DNA of 6,090 nucleotides. Origin: Thalassospira sp. UBA1131. Its GTDB lineage: Bacteria; Pseudomonadota; Alphaproteobacteria; Rhodospirillales; Thalassospiraceae. The DNA is taken from assembly GCF_002311515.1 (NCBI RefSeq), contig NZ_DCAO01000008.1, positions 14,473 to 20,562 of the forward strand, written 5' to 3'. Below, in pieces: positions 5,133-6,090 of the stretch. How positions within the stretch are numbered: the stretch's first letter is position 1; the number at the start of each line of letters is the position of its first letter. Position numbers and translations under genes: made by a program. The notes under the pieces were generated by a model. It was given only the letters and a program-made list of their open reading frames with translations. It was not told the origin of the DNA and ran no database searches.

Positions 5133-5176
5133 AGACAGAATAAAAGACAGTAATGCTCTCCGGATGGAAACCCACG

Positions 5177-6090
5177 ATGCGCAGAAAGCTCCCACCGTTG
5201 CGCGCCCTTGTCGCCTTTGAAGCCACTGCACGCCATCAAAGCGTGAAGGGAGCCGCAGAAGAATTGCATGTCACGCAAAGTGCGATCAGTCATCAGCTCC
5301 GCCAGCTTGAAGAAAACCTTGGCGTGGTGCTGTTTACCCGCAAGGGCCGTGGATTGACCCTGACCAAGTCGGCCGAGCTCCTTTTGCCGCGCCTGACCGA
5401 AGCACTTGATGGCATCGCCGATATCACTGGCGAAGTCGGCCCGGACAAGGGCAAGGCGATCCGTATCGGTGCGCTGGCGACCCCGGCCCTCACTGTGCTG
5501 CTGTATGAGCTTGATAACCTGCGCGACCGGCTGCCTGCCGACATTCCCGTGCAGTTTCGCAAGATCGAATTTGATGACGGTCTTGATCCGCTTGAAATTG
5601 ATCTCGCCCTTCAGATCGCGCCAAAGGACCTGCCCGGTCCCGAAGACTGGATTACCGAGCTTCTGACCCCTGAGGTCTATACCGCCTTCGCCGCCCCGGA
5701 ATGGCTGGCCAAGCGCGGCTATGATGCCAGCAATGTTGACGTCGCGACACTCGGCCCGCGCGATATCCTGTTGATCGACAGTGACAGCGAACAGTTCTCC
5801 CAGATCGAACAATGGTTCAAGGATGCCAGCTTCTCGCTCGCTGATTGCTGGACCTTCAGCCACCATATCTGGGCGCTTGAGGCCGCACGTGCCGGGCAGG
5901 GCATCGTTGCCAGCACCGATGTTGTTGCGCGCAATTACGTTGAGCGCGGTGAACTGGTGCCACTTAATTTCCCGGATTTCATTTCGCACTGGTGGTATCG
6001 CCTGCTGATCCGCCCGGCCCGCGAAAAAGACCCGATCGTCATCGAAGCCGCCAACTGGATCCGCGAACTCATCAACCCGAAAACCGCATC
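5177..6090 (+). CDS. LysR-family transcriptional regulator, GcvA-like (3' end beyond the window)
   Basis: DNA-binding regulator with 304 complete codons visible and no stop before the edge. GcvA-like proteins are about 300 aa, so only a few residues should be missing. The opening MRKLPPLRALVAFEATARH is the usual GcvA-type start. The helix-turn-helix runs about 21-42 (SVKGAAEELHVTQSAISHQL), followed by RQLEENLGVVLFTRKGRGLTLT (41-62) and a linker helix to about 87. The effector domain starts about residue 94 (IRIGALATPAL) and has the DLALQIAP strand and, later, RAGQGIVASTDVVARNYVERGELVPL. Start choice: ATG 5177 gives the family-typical N-terminus; ATG 5153 in the same frame would add eight residues (MLSGWKPT), and neither has a good ribosome site. 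It is divergent from the EamA permease across 247 bp, a standard regulator-target layout, so the permease is the likely target. Confidence 0.93.
   Translation, partial: MRRKLPPLRALVAFEATARHQSVKGAAEELHVTQSAISHQLRQLEENLGVVLFTRKGRGLTLTKSAELLLPRLTEALDGIADITGEVGPDKGKAIRIGALATPALTVLLYELDNLRDRLPADIPVQFRKIEFDDGLDPLEIDLALQIAPKDLPGPEDWITELLTPEVYTAFAAPEWLAKRGYDASNVDVATLGPRDILLIDSDSEQFSQIEQWFKDASFSLADCWTFSHHIWALEAARAGQGIVASTDVVARNYVERGELVPLNFPDFISHWWYRLLIRPAREKDPIVIEAANWIRELINPKTA

Noticed and set aside
4148..5989. A 613-codon open frame on the minus strand across the permease and LysR genes
   Set aside because: It is out of frame with the well-supported permease on the same strand and antisense to LysR. 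Its translation has no recognisable domain and mixed low-complexity composition, as expected from GC-rich shadow frames.

Overview
The window looks like chromosomal DNA from an alphaproteobacterium of the Rhodospirillales type. Moderately high GC, the hrcA-grpE heat-shock pair without dnaK, and the style of the proteins would suit Thalassospira or a relative. The genus is a guess from protein flavour, not something the sequence proves. Gene density is high.

Layout. Positions 1-1344 (+) hold the 3' two thirds of hrcA (heat-shock repressor) and complete grpE (DnaK nucleotide exchange factor), closed by a strong intrinsic terminator at 1395-1432. Next is a cobB-type sirtuin (1477-2223, +). It meets, tail to tail with a 9-nt gap, an ArsR-like winged-helix regulator on the minus strand (2233-2913). 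From a 90-bp control region with nested palindromes, the regulator diverges from two small plus-strand genes of the dimeric alpha/beta-barrel superfamily: a NIPSNAP-type protein (3004-3330) and an antibiotic-biosynthesis-monooxygenase (ABM)-type protein (3596-3943). Downstream, an EamA/DMT permease (3967-4929, -) is divergent from a GcvA-like LysR regulator (5177 to the window edge, +), with a 247-bp intergenic region between them.

The most unusual item lies between the NIPSNAP and ABM genes: a 263-bp non-autonomous, MITE-like element (3315-3577). Its 31-bp terminal inverted repeats match at 29 positions. The interior is two abutting hairpin arms, so the whole element can fold as a three-way junction that uses most of its length. 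The flanks are TAA and TGA, compatible with a 3-bp TNA target duplication carrying one mismatch. Removing the element with one copy of the duplication restores an in-frame NIPSNAP tail whose TGA overlaps the ABM ATG (ATGA). The insertion therefore seems to have split a translationally coupled pair and replaced the end of the NIPSNAP protein.

Working model (inference): the ArsR-like protein represses itself and the NIPSNAP-ABM pair through the nested palindromes, perhaps sensing through its Cys/His residues; the LysR protein controls the permease. The permease leader may also form a structured RNA. Most of the window is ordinary conserved gene content; the element and the two divergent control regions are the parts worth following up.
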